Positions 1-6,874 are shown, counted from the first letter of the stretch. The stretch is DNA of 20,755 bases from Candidatus Sungbacteria bacterium RIFCSPLOWO2_01_FULL_47_10 (GCA_001820675.1 MHQO01000050.1:999-21753); one strand, 5' to 3'. Numbers and translations: made by a program. Notes: a model not told the origin generated them from the sequence alone.

Positions 1-188
1 TTATTCCCGCTATGCGGGACGAAGCTCTTCGACGGGCTCAAGGGAAAGCCCTTTGCCCAACACAGAGCTCTTCGTCCAAAACGTCGTCTTCAGAACTCAT
101 GAATATAAAAATGATTTACTTGGAATGGTATTTTATACCACCGAGCTTTTTTATTGAGTCCTTCAAACGAACGCTTCAGATTCTTCTT
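1..188. other. window edge, no assignable gene
   Basis: All three forward frames stay open for a while here, but no frame shows a recognisable protein. The first 80 bases hold an imperfect inverted repeat (GGACGAAGCTC near 17-27 against GAGCTCTTCGTCC at 65-77) around a REP-like string, CTTCGACGGGCTCAAGG. The terminator that follows suggests a rightward transcript enters from outside the window. Confidence 0.4.
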
Positions 189-230
189 CCCTCCGAATTT
201 CATGCGGCTGCATGCGGAGGGGTTTTTTGT
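189..230 (+). terminator. Rho-independent terminator
   Basis: The stem CCCTCCG (189-195) pairs with CGGAGGG (215-221). Inside it a second stem, CATGC/GCATG, is closed by the loop GGCT. A run of six T follows at 223-228. It would end a transcript coming from the left of the window. Confidence 0.75.
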
Positions 231-257
231 TTTCAATGACACCATATTAGCATATTA

Positions 258-286
258 TTGACTTATTGTCAAGAATATGAGATAAA
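258..286 (+). promoter_or_regulatory. candidate promoter with TTGAC/GTCAA palindrome
   Basis: TTGACT (258-263), a 17-bp spacer and GATAAA (281-286) preceded by TGA form a weak sigma-70-like promoter. Its -35 lies in the palindrome TTGACTTATTGTCAA (258-272). That element differs at one position from the one in the promoter of the 2861-923 operon, so the two may share a regulator. The -10 is poor. Confidence 0.4.
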
Positions 287-440
287 CAATTTTAAAAAAC
301 AACAAAAATACTGATTCTATGTGAGCAATTTGAACAAAAAATAGTGTCAATCACTTTCAACATTATAGATAATTCGAATTTATCACAAACCAACGAAATA
401 TGAATTAACAAGTAAATATGCGATTTTTTATTAAAAACCC
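287..440. other. AT-rich intergenic stretch
   Basis: Very AT-rich sequence with many stops in all frames. I see no gene, RNA fold or repeat of note. With the flanking promoters it makes up the leader region of the gene at 540. Confidence 0.5.
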
Positions 441-468
441 TTGCAAATATTTAAAAAGGTTTTAAAAT
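441..468 (+). promoter_or_regulatory. promoter for the gene at 540
   Basis: TTGCAA (441-446), a 16-bp spacer and TAAAAT (463-468, 5 of 6 to consensus) would start transcription near 475, about 65 bases before the ATG at 540. Confidence 0.45.
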
Positions 469-539
469 ATGATTAGTAATCTTGGAAACAGAATCGGGGA
501 AAGCAGTGAAATCCGAACCAAATTCACAGGAATGACGAA

Positions 540-842
540 ATGAAGCTCGTCCTGAACGCCTTAACGCGGCTCCGTTCTATTCTTCGAAAAATTTGGAAAC
601 CAGACCGGCGTGAAGTCAAAAACCTCCTTTCGCCGTCCCTTCCCAAACCCTATTGCCAAATTATCAAAGGCAAAGACCCCTGTTATGAAACAGCGCAGTG
701 GCTTATGACCATCCGGGACCAGAACGGTTATTGCAATATACAGATTCCCGTTTGCAATAAACATCACCCCGATAAAGACTTCTGGGTGCGGCGTCATTGT
801 GAACTCAAAGGAACCGTGATTATATCCGTCGAATCTTTATAA
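540..842 (+). CDS. small Cys/His-rich hypothetical protein
   Basis: A 100-residue protein that I do not recognise. The N-terminal third is basic and hydrophobic. The rest carries Cys39, Cys48, Cys65, Cys72, His75, His76 and Cys87, with the spacing C-N-I-Q-I-P-V-C-N-K-H-H around 65-76, which suggests a bound metal ion, probably zinc. AGGA lies 8 bases before the ATG. A promoter-like sequence precedes the gene and a hairpin terminator follows it directly. The opposite strand also has an open frame (561-797), but the Cys/His pattern and the flanking signals favour this strand. Its upstream palindrome matches that of the next operon, so it may belong to the same regulon. Confidence 0.6.
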   Translation: MKLVLNALTRLRSILRKIWKPDRREVKNLLSPSLPKPYCQIIKGKDPCYETAQWLMTIRDQNGYCNIQIPVCNKHHPDKDFWVRRHCELKGTVIISVESL

Positions 843-859
843 CGCCACCACTATATTTT

Positions 860-882
860 ATCCGCGCCCTGCGCGGATTTTA
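860..882 (+). terminator. terminator of the gene at 540
   Basis: ATCCGCGC (860-867) pairs with GCGCGGAT (871-878) around the loop CCT, followed by a short T-rich tail. Confidence 0.6.
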
Positions 883-898
883 TCATGCCAGCACATAT

Positions 899-921
899 GA
901 AAAGAGCCCGCACGCGGGCTC
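899..921 (-). terminator. terminator of the 2861-923 operon
   Basis: GAGCCCGC (904-911) pairs with GCGGGCTC (914-921). Read leftward, TTTTC follows the stem. It lies just after the stop codon of the gene at 923. Confidence 0.65.
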
Positions 922-922
922 G

Positions 923-1369
923 TTATAAGGATGAATGAAGATATGTGCAAAAATCATTTCTGATAGCGGGAGATTGAATAAAATCTTTTCCGCATTCATT
1001 TTCAAGGTTATGCCGATCATCAATAAACTTGAGCGGTAAAAATTCCTCCGAAGAATCGGCGTATCGCGCTATAATAGCAACCCAGCCAATTATTGGAATG
1101 AGAAATAAAAGCGGCATCCAAAAGTAATAAAATCTTTTATACTTTCTCTCGGCGTATTTCCGTAGTTCTTCTTCCAATGCAATAAACTCTCCGTGGTCAA
1201 GACCGAGCAGGAAATTTTTGTCGATCCCGTATGTCTGTTGAGCAAGTTCATACAGATGACGAAAATAATTCCCCGTCTGCTCTTTGGTATATTTCTGTTT
1301 CCGGTTTGCGGAAATCTTTTGAGCAAGCGTATCATGCGAATTGGCGAGAATCTGGCTTGGTTCGCTCAT
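923..1369 (-). CDS. unknown membrane protein, helical module plus one TM segment
   Basis: 148 residues, not recognised. Residues 20-80 are charged and helical, with Y-F-x-x-L-Y-E-L and G-E-F-I-A-L-E-E-E-L. A membrane segment follows at about 81-102, then DSSEEFL (105-111) and a polar tail. I start at the ATG at 1369 because GGAGG and AGGA precede it; the longer frame from 1408 would overlap the upstream gene. It is the last gene of a three-gene leftward operon. The stretch before and across the membrane segment resembles the protein at 3068-3631, which has TDTSSEFL in the same place, so the two are probably distant paralogues. Function unknown. Confidence 0.7.
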   Translation of the reverse strand: MSEPSQILANSHDTLAQKISANRKQKYTKEQTGNYFRHLYELAQQTYGIDKNFLLGLDHGEFIALEEELRKYAERKYKRFYYFWMPLLFLIPIIGWVAIIARYADSSEEFLPLKFIDDRHNLENECGKDFIQSPAIRNDFCTYLHSSL

Positions 1370-1391
1370 GACTTCCTGTCCTCCATTCCGG

Positions 1392-2012
1392 TTAACAGCG
1401 TCCATCACTCACGCAATTACACACATGCCGACCATATATCCGGATACAGGTAGCACAATTATTTTTCAACCAATAATATCCCCGCGCCAAAAAACCGAGA
1501 TGCCTGAAAAAAACTGGAAGCGGCAGACAAGCGGCGATCAAAAAGAAAACCCGAAGAAACTCTCCATGGACCGGAAAACCCAGAGAGAGAAGCCCCAGCG
1601 CCGCCGATGCCGCCCCAGAAACCAAAACCCACTTTAACGAATGTCGGCGAGCGGCTTTTTTAATCTGCTGAATTTCGGATTCGTCCTTACACTTGAGGTA
1701 GCAAATTCCTTCCCCGTAATCAAAATTCTTCCTCAAAAAAAATTCAAGAGAAGCAACGGCCCAGAGGGTTTTATTTTCTTGACGCGCCTTAATCCGAACG
1801 ACCCTTTCCGCCTGTTTTTCCGCCAGTTTTCGCTCGGCGGCTTTTATTTCTTCTTCGGCCTTGATTTTCTTCCTCTCTAACTGCGCCTTTCGAAGCGAGT
1901 CGAGAAAATTCTCTCTGATTAGACCACCTTCTGCGTGTTCTGGCCGCGTAAGGCCTGTTGCCGCCTCATCGGTGCTGCGGCTGATTTTGTCCGTATCAAG
2001 ATCAGGATACAT
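1392..2012 (-). CDS. unknown coiled-coil protein with two TM segments and Cys-rich tail
   Basis: 206 residues, no family recognised. In order: a polar N-terminus; the motif LIRENFLDS (31-39); a long Lys/Glu/Arg coiled coil (about 40-80); a globular stretch; two membrane segments (about 128-146 and 153-172); and a short tail with five cysteines (186, 189, 198, 200, 206). The start is firm, with GGAGGAGGG a few bases before the ATG. It lies 63 bases after the 261-residue gene and 22 bases before the next. The protein at 4338-4949 has the same layout and the motif LIRANFLDS, so they are paralogues in separate operons. The cysteine tail is found only in this copy. Confidence 0.75.
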   Translation of the reverse strand: MYPDLDTDKISRSTDEAATGLTRPEHAEGGLIRENFLDSLRKAQLERKKIKAEEEIKAAERKLAEKQAERVVRIKARQENKTLWAVASLEFFLRKNFDYGEGICYLKCKDESEIQQIKKAARRHSLKWVLVSGAASAALGLLSLGFPVHGEFLRVFFLIAACLPLPVFFRHLGFLARGYYWLKNNCATCIRIYGRHVCNCVSDGRC

Positions 2013-2075
2013 ATTTCCCTCCTCCTTTTGTCCGGTTTGGTTCGTGGTCCTGGTGTCTACACATGTCGCGCATTC

Positions 2076-2861
2076 TCACAATCCGCTTTTTTCAAATTCC
2101 GAGACGATCGACTCGACCGCCGCAACAAAAAGCGATCCGGCGAATTCTTTTGCGCTCGATTCCGAAAGAATCGCTCCTTCCGTCACCGGGGGGCGGTCAA
2201 AACGAACGCGCGCCTCAACCGATGAAATGACTCTGGTGCGCCCGTCCACCCGCGAATTCCGTGAAAAACTGTAATGATTATCAAGATGCGCCCTGTTGTC
2301 CGACCTCACGCCGACAAGAGATGTTATGTGTAAGCCGCCAACATCGGATTTTAACAAAGTATGCACCAGGAGGCGAACGGTTATATTTTTCAGTTTAAGC
2401 CCCACGCCGCAGGCGCATTGAAATGTCTCCTCGCAAAACTCCCGCCATCCCGAAAAAGATCCGGCAAGCGCCCGAAATTTCGCCTTATCGCGGCCAAAAA
2501 GTTCGGAATATGTGTCGGCATCGGCCCCGAGCGTCGGGAGCGACGGCAATAGCATCCCGGTGTCCCACGGCACGCCCAATGCGGGATCAAAACGGCTCAG
2601 GCGCTCGCCCAGCCGGATATGGCTCATAAAAAGAAGCTTCAAAAGGTTTTCGACAAGATTTTCTGAAGTTCCTTTCAGTGTTTTGTGACGCGAACCGGGG
2701 GGAGTTTCCCGCCCCCAAAGAATCCCGTTCGACGCAAGTCTTCCCGCAATCTCTTTCAGGCGCGAACGCGATTCTTCAGATTTCACCCATTCAATGAGCG
2801 AATCGGGTGGAATGTGTTCGTTTGCCCGGACGTCTTTACCGCTCTCCCGCATATCACCCAT
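2076..2861 (-). CDS. unknown soluble protein, first gene of leftward operon
   Basis: 261 residues if started at the ATG at 2861. The open frame reaches back to 2927, but a strong promoter (-35 at 2927-2922, -10 at 2904-2899) overlaps that extension, so the longer start cannot be read from this promoter. An ATG at 2852 is an alternative; neither has a clear ribosome site. The protein is mixed alpha/beta, has no membrane segment, and carries a short C-A-C-G motif near its middle. The C-terminal half (VRSDNRAHLDNHYSF, then RTRVISSVEARVRFDRPPV) looks like beta strands. I recognise no family. It heads an operon of two small membrane proteins and could be their cytosolic partner; that is inference. 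Confidence 0.7.
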   Translation of the reverse strand: MGDMRESGKDVRANEHIPPDSLIEWVKSEESRSRLKEIAGRLASNGILWGRETPPGSRHKTLKGTSENLVENLLKLLFMSHIRLGERLSRFDPALGVPWDTGMLLPSLPTLGADADTYSELFGRDKAKFRALAGSFSGWREFCEETFQCACGVGLKLKNITVRLLVHTLLKSDVGGLHITSLVGVRSDNRAHLDNHYSFSRNSRVDGRTRVISSVEARVRFDRPPVTEGAILSESSAKEFAGSLFVAAVESIVSEFEKSGL

Positions 2862-2898
2862 GCGTTTTTTCAAGGTGCGTTTATAAACGTATAAAAAA

Positions 2899-2929
2899 GA
2901 TGTAGCATTTATTTGACAATATGTCAAAT
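2899..2929 (-). promoter_or_regulatory. promoter and operator of the 2861-923 operon
   Basis: Leftward: TTGACA (2927-2922), a 17-bp spacer and TACATC (2904-2899) with TGC directly before it (extended -10). The -35 is half of a perfect palindrome, ATTTGACA (2911-2918) and TGTCAAAT (2922-2929) around ATA, a good operator candidate. The core TTGACATATTGTCAA matches 258-272 at 14 of 15 positions. Confidence 0.65.
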
Positions 2930-2961
2930 TTGGGCGGGTAAGACATGGCGCTCGGTTTTCG

Positions 2962-2990
2962 AATAAAAAATTTCCGCTAAAAAGCGGAAA
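2962..2990 (-). terminator. strong terminator of the 4160-3068 operon
   Basis: TTTCCGCT (2971-2978) pairs with AGCGGAAA (2983-2990). Leftward, a run of T follows (AAAAAA at 2965-2970 on the plus strand). It separates the two leftward operons. Confidence 0.8.
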
Positions 2991-3067
2991 CAGTCCTTGG
3001 CGCCGTCTTGCAAGCGGCGGCGGAAAAATGAATCATAACGGAATTCATACGCGCGCAGGAACGAACA

Positions 3068-3631
3068 TTATGGTTTCACGGCAAGCGCTTCTTCAATCCG
3101 TTCATGCAGAACATCATGCGGAAAATAGTTGTCGCCGAATAATTCTTTCAGCTTTCCGCGTTTTTTTATATAGTCGGAGCGCAGAAACTCACTACTGGTA
3201 TCAGTAAATAAACAAAAAAGAAAAAAGCCAATGACGGTTACACACGAGAACCACATTATTCGCCTGCTCAAACGCTTTTTCGCGCTTATCTGTTCATATA
3301 CAATCGCATCAAGGTCTTCGACTTCTTTTTTGTCCATTTCCGCAATGTGGCGCGCCCCGACGTGAAATAGGCGATACACGAGCTCTAAAAAATCATACGA
3401 AAAACTTCTTTTCATATCCGCAATTTCCCTTTCCCGCTCCAATCCTTTTTGAACGGAATCACGCACTCCTTCTTCCTCAAGGGTCATTGACTTAAGCGCT
3501 TCAAGCCGCCCGATCAGCATTTCTTTGTTGTTTGGAGAAATATGCTGTAGATCGCCCGCCAAAGAACCCGAAACGGACGACCCTCCGCCAAACATGGTTC
3601 CTTCTTCCGGCGGCACTGGCGTAGGATACAT
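3068..3631 (-). CDS. unknown membrane protein with helical module
   Basis: 187 residues, not recognised. A Gly/Ser/Pro-rich N-terminus (1-30) leads into a charged helical region (about 35-120). One membrane segment follows at about 123-142, then TDTSSEFL (143-150) and a polar tail. GGAGG sits before the ATG at 3631, inside the end of the upstream gene whose stop is one base away, so the two are translationally coupled. The helical region, membrane segment and SSEFL motif match in order the protein at 923-1369. The N-terminus starts MYP, as does the protein at 1392-2012. Topology and partner are unknown; a scaffold or envelope role is only a guess. Confidence 0.7.
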   Translation of the reverse strand: MYPTPVPPEEGTMFGGGSSVSGSLAGDLQHISPNNKEMLIGRLEALKSMTLEEEGVRDSVQKGLEREREIADMKRSFSYDFLELVYRLFHVGARHIAEMDKKEVEDLDAIVYEQISAKKRLSRRIMWFSCVTVIGFFLFCLFTDTSSEFLRSDYIKKRGKLKELFGDNYFPHDVLHERIEEALAVKP

Positions 3632-3632
3632 G

Positions 3633-4160
3633 TTATTCCTCCGTTCCGGAATCCGGTGTGTATCGAGCTTTGAATATATCCTCGGCTAATCGTTTTATAT
3701 TTGGGGGGATGGTATTTTTGTAGGAAGAATTCGTTGAATACAAATAAGCACTGTGGGGTGTGTCTTTATCCAACAACCCTTGGCCAAGTGGCTGCATCCC
3801 AAACCAATTTCCAAATGGAGTTCGCACCGCTCCAAAATGGCCATGCGACGAATAATATTTCCACGCGGCATGTTTGATAGGAGCCCTTAACCAGCCGAAA
3901 AACTTTTTTATTTCATCCCGCGCCATTTCATTGAGCTTTTGTTTGACTGCATCAAACTCTTCAATCGAAATCTCCCGATATGGCATGCCGAGAACCCGGC
4001 GCATGAAAAAATATACGGACATGATTTCCGCGACTATTTTTGCCATGCGATCTTTATTCAAGTCGGAATTCATGTTTTTCACCTTTTCCCGGTCGATTCT
4101 CGCAAGAAGATCGTCAAAGCTGTTCGAGCGCAATATGGCAACGGCTTCCGTTTCGGCCAC
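3633..4160 (-). CDS. unknown soluble protein, first gene of divergent leftward operon
   Basis: 175 residues, not recognised, no clear membrane segment. It begins with GTG at 4160, with GGAG six bases ahead. The N-terminal half is helical, with the stretch EEFDAVKQKLNEMARDEIKKF at about 67-87. It resembles, in pattern and position, the helical part of the protein at 923-1369 (EFIALEEELRKYAERKYKRF). The second half is rich in aromatic residues, Gly and Ser (W, YYSSHGHFG, FGNWFGMQPLG). It is followed with almost no gap by the membrane protein gene at 3631. The promoter is shared back-to-back with the rightward operon, so both sides are probably expressed together. Confidence 0.7.
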   Translation of the reverse strand: MAETEAVAILRSNSFDDLLARIDREKVKNMNSDLNKDRMAKIVAEIMSVYFFMRRVLGMPYREISIEEFDAVKQKLNEMARDEIKKFFGWLRAPIKHAAWKYYSSHGHFGAVRTPFGNWFGMQPLGQGLLDKDTPHSAYLYSTNSSYKNTIPPNIKRLAEDIFKARYTPDSGTEE

Positions 4161-4198
4161 GGTTTTCTCCGGTTATCAAAAAACGCGTATTGCTTACT

Positions 4199-4227
4199 TA
4201 TGTACCATCGAACAGAATAAATGTCAA
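4199..4227 (-). promoter_or_regulatory. promoter of the 4160-3068 operon
   Basis: Leftward: TTGACA (4227-4222), a 17-bp spacer and TACATA (4204-4199) with TGG before it. The transcript would begin near 4192, about 30 bases ahead of the GTG. Confidence 0.65.
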
Positions 4228-4247
4228 GCACTGTCAAGCACTTGACA
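4222..4247. promoter_or_regulatory. operator-like repeat between divergent promoters
   Basis: TGTCAAGCAC is repeated directly (4222-4231 and 4232-4241) and followed by TTGACA. The second copy and TTGACA form the palindrome TGTCAAG-CA-CTTGACA (4232-4247). The array touches the -35 of both divergent promoters, so one bound regulator could control both directions. Confidence 0.55.
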
Positions 4248-4271
4248 AAATAATCAAAATTTGCTACAGAT
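4242..4271 (+). promoter_or_regulatory. promoter of the 4338-6763 operon
   Basis: TTGACA (4242-4247), a 17-bp spacer and TACAGA (4265-4270) with TGC before it. Transcription would start near 4277, giving a leader of about 60 bases. Confidence 0.65.
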
Positions 4272-4337
4272 ACAAACACGTTCATTGAAATCTAACATCA
4301 CTGCGCGCGCGCCAACGCACGCATGGAGGCAACCGAC

Positions 4338-4949
4338 ATGGACACATTCGGTGGTTTTGGGAGCTACCGGGATCATGCTTTTATGGATTCGCCCCGCCAT
4401 TCGAGTGAATGCGCCCATGAGGAGCATAACGGTACGGCTGTGGCACAAGAAAGCGCGTCGCTTATCCGCGCGAATTTTCTTGACAGCATGAAACAGCTTC
4501 AGGCAAAGATGACTGCCGAAAACGAGGATGCAAAGAAAAGGAACCGCGAGCGTAAAAAAGCGCGTGCGCGGGAAAGAAGAGACACCCTCCTCATGAATAC
4601 CTACCTGCAGGAGCTTTTCCCGACAGCGTTTGGTGTTCTTAAAGAGAGCGCGCCGGACCCGATTCTGGAAAAAAAGCAGTTTGATTCCATCGTCCGGCTT
4701 GCCAAGAAGCATTACCTTCAAAATATCTATGGTGGGTCATTAATCCTGCTTGTTTCTGCCGGTGTTTTTTTCGAAACCGCTTTTGGATTCTTCTTCCCGG
4801 GCGTACTGGGTTGGGCGAGTTTTGTCTTGATGACGCTTTCGCTGGGCGCGTTTGCGGGTTCCGTAGCCCTTATTGTCCAGGATTGGATAATTCTTTACTG
4901 CGGCCATATATCCGAACCGGAAACTAAAAAACACACACCGGCTACATGA
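4338..4949 (+). CDS. unknown coiled-coil protein with two TM segments, paralogue of 1392-2012
   Basis: 203 residues. I use the ATG at 4338 because GGAGG (4325-4329) lies 8 bases ahead; an in-frame ATG at 4323 precedes that site and would waste it. Layout: polar, His/Glu-rich N-terminus; LIRANFLDS (42-50); coiled coil rich in Lys/Arg/Glu (about 51-82); a linker; two hydrophobic segments (about 131-151 and 155-182); short polar tail. The gene at 1392-2012 encodes the same order of parts and almost the same nine-residue motif, and the stretch before the first membrane helix also lines up. First gene of a four-gene rightward operon. No known family recognised. Confidence 0.75.
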   Translation: MDTFGGFGSYRDHAFMDSPRHSSECAHEEHNGTAVAQESASLIRANFLDSMKQLQAKMTAENEDAKKRNRERKKARARERRDTLLMNTYLQELFPTAFGVLKESAPDPILEKKQFDSIVRLAKKHYLQNIYGGSLILLVSAGVFFETAFGFFFPGVLGWASFVLMTLSLGAFAGSVALIVQDWIILYCGHISEPETKKHTPAT

Positions 4950-4975
4950 ATAAATGATAAATAAAGGTTCTTAGC

Positions 4976-5338
4976 GTGAAAAATAAAGCGAAAGCAAAAA
5001 AGGAGAAAGACGTGCGGAAAGAGAAAGAGACCACCCCCAAACCGGAACCGAGCGCAGATGAAATCGGAAAGCATCTGAAAAAAGTCGGGGAAGAAGTATT
5101 TCAGTTGTTCAAAGATGTCGCGCGGGAAGGAACGCGCATGATTCAAGTCCATCTCGACCCAGATGAACAATTCAGGCGTGCCGTTGAAAACCGCTGTCGA
5201 CACTGGCAGTCGCTGAACATGCCGACACATGCCGCAGTCGAGGCGGTTGTCGTGGAAGAAGTGAAAAAGATCATCCGTGACCTTGAAAGGTCGGATGACA
5301 TAAAAAACAAGACTGCCGAAGGCGAAACTATCTCTTAG
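4976..5338 (+). CDS. unknown small charged protein
   Basis: 120 residues, GTG start with AAAGG eight bases before it. The first 28 residues are almost only Lys, Glu, Pro and Ala and are probably disordered. The remainder is helical (about 29-112), including EEVFQLFKDVAREGTRMI and VEAVVVEEVKKIIRDLE. No membrane segment and no known motif. It lies 26 bases after the first gene of the operon and 67 bases before the next. A cytosolic adaptor for the membrane proteins around it is possible but not shown by the sequence. The minus strand has a long open frame here (4895-5923), which I read as a shadow. Confidence 0.65.
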   Translation: MKNKAKAKKEKDVRKEKETTPKPEPSADEIGKHLKKVGEEVFQLFKDVAREGTRMIQVHLDPDEQFRRAVENRCRHWQSLNMPTHAAVEAVVVEEVKKIIRDLERSDDIKNKTAEGETIS

Positions 5339-5405
5339 TCCTGACCATTTCGCGAGAGACAGGAAGCAGAAGGAAAAACCCGAAACCAAAGGAGGAACAA
5401 GAAAA

Positions 5406-5678
5406 ATGAGACAGCGCCTGGTAAAACAAAGGGATAGGGTGTATCGTCCGTCGTTTGCGGCAACCGCAGGCGGATGGCTTGCGCGAAAAACCGTCGATAC
5501 CGCAGGGAAAAAAGCGCTCAAGCTTGCCGTTTTCGGAGTAGGCGCATACGCCGGGCTGAAAGTCGCCGGACTTGTTTTATCGCCGGTTTTCTGGATTCTT
5601 GGCGCGATTTGGCCTTGGGCGTTACTCGGCGTCCTCGCGTGGGGTACATGGAAATTCATCATCAAAAACCGCCCATAA
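5406..5678 (+). CDS. unknown small membrane protein
   Basis: 90 residues. AAAGGAGG lies just upstream of the ATG, one of the strongest ribosome sites in the window. A basic N-terminus (1-38) is followed by a hydrophobic region that can span the membrane twice (about 39-60 and 62-82), rich in Gly, Ala and Trp (GAIWPWALLGVLAWGTW). It ends with a positively charged tail. By size and composition it could be a membrane anchor or small holin-like protein, but no family is recognised. It lies between the charged protein gene and the large coiled-coil gene of the same operon. Confidence 0.65.
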   Translation: MRQRLVKQRDRVYRPSFAATAGGWLARKTVDTAGKKALKLAVFGVGAYAGLKVAGLVLSPVFWILGAIWPWALLGVLAWGTWKFIIKNRP

Positions 5679-5695
5679 CGAGGAGAAAACACGCC

Positions 5696-6763
5696 ATGGG
5701 AACTATCCTTCAGATGACAAAACGAGGAAATAGATTCGAAGGCGGTTTTGCCGCCGAAGAGGATGACCGCCTGAAAGAAATCATCAAGGGGATGAAAGAG
5801 GGCTCCGACGAGCTCCTCAAGACCGACAAAAAGATCAGAAAAATCTTGGATGCCGAGCCGGAGCAGGGGCGGAGAATTACGGCCCGCATCATGCGCTGGC
5901 TGCCGATCCCGCAGGTCTTGCACGGGCTTCTTCCTTCTCCCCTCCTCAAATTGATGGCCGAAGACCGCGATGCGCTCGAATTTATGGAGCGCGAGCTCAG
6001 AAAAAATGTCGACCGGCTCGAAGAGGCGCTTGATCAGCTTTCAAATATTTCCCTCCAAAAAGAAGCGGAGCTGAAAGATCTGCTCGCCGATATCGCGAGC
6101 GCAAAAGAAAAAAATCTTAACGCGCGCGAGCTTCAGGAATATATGGCCGAGAGTTCCGGAATTACGATCTCTGAAAGCATCGCAAAAATGCTTGATGACG
6201 AATTCTCGGTTCTGACCGACGAAGAAAAAGAAATGCGCAAACAGTCGCTTCTGAAAAATCTCGAACAGAACGCCGAAGGATACGGAGCCCTGATGCGGCT
6301 TCTGGGAAGCGCTGTCATTGCGGGGCTTCGGAATCTTCATTACGGCATGACCCAATATTACGCCTATGTGAACTACTACAAGCCGTTTATCGTTCTTCGC
6401 GACAGCGCGGGCGTCATGACCGATATGTCGCGGGCAAACTTTACCGCAAAGGACGCGCTTTGCCTCACGGCCGAGCGGTCGGTTCAGGCGATCAAGGTCG
6501 TGCTGAAGGGGCTTGAGCTTGCGTCGGAGTACGCAATCGCATCCCCCGACACAAGACAATTCCTTGACGCAAAGGCGGATGAAATCATGGGCCAACTTGA
6601 AGAGCTTAGGCAGATCGAACTGGAACAATTCTCGGTAAAAGAGATCGGTGAACAGCCGCCGCGCGCTCTTGCCGAAGGGGCGCGGGAAGAACTTCCCGAA
6701 TTTGTCACTACGGAAACAAAAGAAAAAATTGCGGTCGCCGCCGCAGGACAGCGCAAATCCTGA
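5696..6763 (+). CDS. unknown large helical protein, last gene of rightward operon
   Basis: 355 residues from the ATG at 5696, which has GAGGAG about 10 bases ahead. The frame stays open back to 5474, but that part is shadow sequence inside the previous gene. The protein is almost all helical: Lys/Glu-rich segments (about 20-50), a hydrophobic patch near 60-85 (RWLPIPQVLHGLLPSPLLKL), coiled coil at about 90-150, then a more hydrophobic helical domain (about 205-310). The general style recalls TelA-like helical proteins, but I cannot show a shared motif and do not assign it. It is the largest product of the cluster and may be its main cytosolic component. A clear terminator follows. Confidence 0.7.
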   Translation: MGTILQMTKRGNRFEGGFAAEEDDRLKEIIKGMKEGSDELLKTDKKIRKILDAEPEQGRRITARIMRWLPIPQVLHGLLPSPLLKLMAEDRDALEFMERELRKNVDRLEEALDQLSNISLQKEAELKDLLADIASAKEKNLNARELQEYMAESSGITISESIAKMLDDEFSVLTDEEKEMRKQSLLKNLEQNAEGYGALMRLLGSAVIAGLRNLHYGMTQYYAYVNYYKPFIVLRDSAGVMTDMSRANFTAKDALCLTAERSVQAIKVVLKGLELASEYAIASPDTRQFLDAKADEIMGQLEELRQIELEQFSVKEIGEQPPRALAEGAREELPEFVTTETKEKIAVAAAGQRKS

Positions 6764-6795
6764 TCGGTTAATCGAAGATACGAACTCTTGTGCAG

Positions 6796-6823
6796 GCGGG
6801 TTATATGTAACCCGCTTTTTTTA
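6796..6823 (+). terminator. terminator of the 4338-6763 operon
   Basis: GCGGGTTA (6796-6803) pairs perfectly with TAACCCGC (6808-6815) around TATG, followed by seven T. Confidence 0.9.
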
Positions 6824-6824
6824 T

Positions 6825-6852
6825 TTGACAAAAAAATAGGGGTGCGTATACT
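6825..6852 (+). promoter_or_regulatory. rplJ promoter
   Basis: TTGACA (6825-6830), a 16-bp spacer and TATACT (6847-6852). It begins right behind the preceding terminator and would give a leader of about 120 bases. Confidence 0.75.
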
Positions 6853-6874
6853 TATGAATAATAAGGATATCCAA

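Noticed and set aside
12..239. 75-residue forward frame at the window start
   Set aside because: It runs through the terminator at 189-230 and has no protein-like character.
4895..5923. 342-residue minus-strand frame
   Set aside because: It lies opposite genes with good ribosome sites and regular operon spacing; its composition is that of a shadow.
6041..6628. 195-residue minus-strand frame
   Set aside because: Antisense to the helical protein at 5696-6763, which has the better start and operon context.
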